This document shows positions 14,713 to 15,805 of a DNA stretch of 15,805 bases, one piece after another (within the stretch, counting starts at the first letter, position 1; every line of letters begins with the position of its first letter). This stretch comes from Acidimangrovimonas sp. (GTDB lineage Bacteria > Pseudomonadota > Alphaproteobacteria > Rhodobacterales > Rhodobacteraceae). The stretch spans positions 1 to 15,805 of the forward strand of contig JASBUM010000015.1 in assembly GCA_030147905.1 (NCBI GenBank). Reading direction: 5' to 3'. The notes beneath the pieces are model-generated. The model did no database searches, was not told the origin of the DNA, and saw only the letters and a program-made list of their open reading frames with translations. Both the position numbers and the translations under genes were made by a program.

Positions 14713-15129
14713 TCAGCCGTTCTGTTGTTCTCCGTCCTGCTGGTTGTCGTGGCCGTTGCCGGCGCCGTCCTGCATCTCGTGATCGCCGTCGCCGCCGTCG
14801 TTGCCGATCGACTGGACGGGGTTGTTCTTGAGGATCTTGCCGCTTTGCGCGTCGATCTTCAGAAGGTTGACGCTGCCGTCCTTGGCGACCACCGATGCCT
14901 CGTAGACGCCGGCGCCGTTCTCGTCGTTGAAGCCCACCGCGGCCAGCTGGCCCGGCTGCGCCTTGAGCGCGATCTGCCCCGCCTGGTTGAGCGAGACCGG
15001 AGCGGTCAGGAACATCTGGGTCTCGTTTGCGCCGGTCTGGCCGGCGTTGCCGCCGGTGGAGGCCTGTGCAAGCCCCGCCAGCGCAAGTCCCGCCGCCGTG
15101 ACCGCGGTGATGACGAACATCCTTTTCAT
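14713..15129 (-). CDS. Secreted PepSY-domain protein with acidic Gly/Asp/Gln tail
   Basis: This is a 138-residue exported protein. MKRMFVITAVTAAGLALAGL and AQA give a Sec signal peptide with cleavage after about residue 23. The middle (about 45-100) is a PepSY domain: a helix LNQAGQIALKAQPGQLAAVG, then strands YEASVVAKDGSVNLLKIDAQ and SGKIL. Single-PepSY periplasmic proteins are generally thought to be inhibitors or sensor partners for membrane-linked systems, often next to two-component genes; no such gene is in this window. The last 35 or so residues are rich in Gly, Asp, Asn, Gln and His and probably disordered, with possible cation binding. The ATG at 15129 is supported by GAGG 7 bases upstream. 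The longer open frame to 15546 is not coding-like. Its function is unknown. Confidence 0.85.
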   Translation of the reverse strand: MKRMFVITAVTAAGLALAGLAQASTGGNAGQTGANETQMFLTAPVSLNQAGQIALKAQPGQLAAVGFNDENGAGVYEASVVAKDGSVNLLKIDAQSGKILKNNPVQSIGNDGGDGDHEMQDGAGNGHDNQQDGEQQNG

Positions 15130-15152
15130 TCTAGCACCTCTTTTCCGGTTGC

Positions 15153-15166
15153 GCGCCATTTGGCGC
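15153..15166 (-). repeat. Inverted repeat in the PepSY leader
   Basis: GCGCCATTTGGCGC has perfect 6-base arms around TT and ends 24 bases before the PepSY start codon. It could be an operator or a small leader hairpin; the sequence alone does not decide. Confidence 0.3.
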
Positions 15167-15192
15167 CTGTCATTCGAAGATGGGGAGGCAGA

Positions 15193-15230
15193 CTTACCCG
15201 CGCTTTGCGCCGGTCTTACGATTTCGTAAG
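15193..15230 (-). promoter_or_regulatory. Candidate response-regulator binding site upstream of PepSY gene
   Basis: CTTACGA-TT-TCGTAAG (15215-15230) is a perfect palindrome with 7-base arms in AT-richer DNA, and CTTAC repeats at 15193-15197, exactly 22 bases (about two helix turns) from the palindrome's left half. Same-face repeats of this kind are typical of OmpR-family regulator sites. The palindrome's near edge is 86 bases upstream of the PepSY start. Assignment to a regulator is inference. Confidence 0.45.
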
Positions 15231-15511
15231 GCCCGCCTTCGCGCGGCCCGCTTGCGCAAATCTGCGGCCGGCGTCGAGCGGGCGCGCGCCATCCGTCGTC
15301 GCGCCCTCGCCGGCGGCGAAAGCCTGCATAGCGCATGCGATTGCTGTGGAAGGGCGGGAAAGCAACTGCTAGCGTCGCCCGCGGGTCCGGCCGTGCGGTC
15401 CGTTGCGCTTTTCCGTCCCGGGGGCGGCGCGACGACGGGCGGCGGGGCCCGGTTCCCCGCATTCCGCCGAACCGGCCCGTCCCGGAAAACGGCCATCCTG
15501 GACCTGCACCG

Positions 15512-15805
15512 ATGGATCTGATCGTCACCGGTCTTTTCGCGCTCACCTATCTGGGAATGGCGGCGGGGCGGCTGCCGGGGCTTCGGCTCGACCGGGCGGG
15601 GATCGCACTTGCCGTCGCGGTGACGATGGTCGCGGGCGGCGCGCTGTCGCCGGCTGCGGCGGGGGCGGCGGTGCACTTTCCGACCCTGCTGCTGATGGCG
15701 GGGCTGATGATCGTGTCGGGCCGGTTCCGTGCCGCCGGGATCTACGACGGGGCCGCGGCATGGCTGGCCGCGCGGGCAGAGCGGCCGGCCCTCCTGCTGG
15801 CGCTG
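15512..15805 (+). CDS. SLC13/ArsB-NhaD-type permease, N-terminal part (runs off right edge)
   Basis: The first 98 codons of a hydrophobic membrane protein on the plus strand, continuing beyond the window. It begins MDLIVTGLFALTYLGMAAGR, followed by LPGLRLDRAGIALAVAVTMV. A helix, the LPGLRLDR turn and a second helix are typical of the anion permease/Na+:H+ antiporter-like (ArsB/NhaD, SLC13) superfamily, as is the later FPTLLLMAGLMIVSGRFRAA segment. These proteins move dicarboxylates, sulfate, arsenite or cations; the substrate cannot be inferred from this part. The ATG at 15512 is the only plausible start nearby but has no clear Shine-Dalgarno sequence. It is the only plus-strand gene in the window and may be unrelated to its neighbours. 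Confidence 0.75.
   Translation, partial: MDLIVTGLFALTYLGMAAGRLPGLRLDRAGIALAVAVTMVAGGALSPAAAGAAVHFPTLLLMAGLMIVSGRFRAAGIYDGAAAWLAARAERPALLLAL

Larger units (their letters stand above)
15130..15511. promoter_or_regulatory. Divergent intergenic region between PepSY gene and permease
   Basis: These 382 bases separate divergently oriented genes and should contain both promoters. Toward the PepSY gene there is a 16-base palindrome (15215-15230), a second CTTAC copy 22 bases before it (15193-15197), a GCGC-TTT-GCGC inverted repeat between them (15200-15210), and GCGCCA-TT-TGGCGC (15153-15166) in the likely leader. The right-hand half shows no feature I can name, and no clear Shine-Dalgarno sequence precedes the permease. 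Confidence 0.5.

Overview
The window is GC-rich DNA with tightly packed, overlapping genes. It most resembles an alphaproteobacterium, probably of the Rhodobacterales. That placement is an inference from composition and gene families, not from a marker gene. Almost everything is on the minus strand, so genes read right to left. No RNA gene, insertion sequence, integrase or CRISPR array was seen.

Bases 1-12540 are a surface or exopolysaccharide biosynthesis locus. In transcription order it holds: a GT4 glycosyltransferase (12540-11431); a small MarR-type EPS-associated regulator (11248-10880); a UDP-glucuronate 4-epimerase-like gene with an in-frame TGA (10854-9838); a GT25-like glycosyltransferase of low GC (9841-9107); the UDP-GlcNAc 6-dehydrogenase TviB (9110-7812); a PseH-like GNAT acyltransferase (7815-7177); a fused left-handed beta-helix plus FdtA-type ketoisomerase (7180-6401); a DegT-family sugar aminotransferase (6404-5307); a sulfotransferase (5317-4460); a Wzx-type flippase (4453-2939); a GT2 transferase (2942-1959); a small hexapeptide acyltransferase (1959-1516); a second GT2 transferase (1523-513); and the start of another GT4 transferase running off the left edge (516-1). 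Nearly every junction from 10854 leftward is an ATGA or similar stop/start overlap, so this looks like one translationally coupled operon.

Read together, the genes predict a polysaccharide repeat unit with an N-acetylhexosaminuronic acid (TviB), probably a 3-amino-3,6-dideoxyhexose carrying an acyl group (ketoisomerase, aminotransferase, acyltransferases), O-acyl decoration and sulfate. It would be assembled on a lipid carrier and flipped by Wzx. The initiating transferase, polymerase, export proteins and RmlA/RmlB are not in the window.

Bases 12541-15805 are a different neighbourhood. They hold a Tat-exported multicopper oxidase with a Met-rich loop (14206-12686), a long non-coding gap, a secreted PepSY-domain protein with an acidic Gly/Asp tail (15129-14713), a regulatory gap with a perfect palindrome, and, on the plus strand, the start of an SLC13/ArsB-NhaD-type permease (15512 to the edge).

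The most striking observation is a TGA codon replacing the first glycine of the Rossmann GxxGxxG motif of the epimerase, otherwise intact over its full length. Also notable are the sulfotransferase in the operon, the shortened histidine-free beta-helix domain fused to the ketoisomerase, and the low-GC GT25 gene set in a coupled operon.
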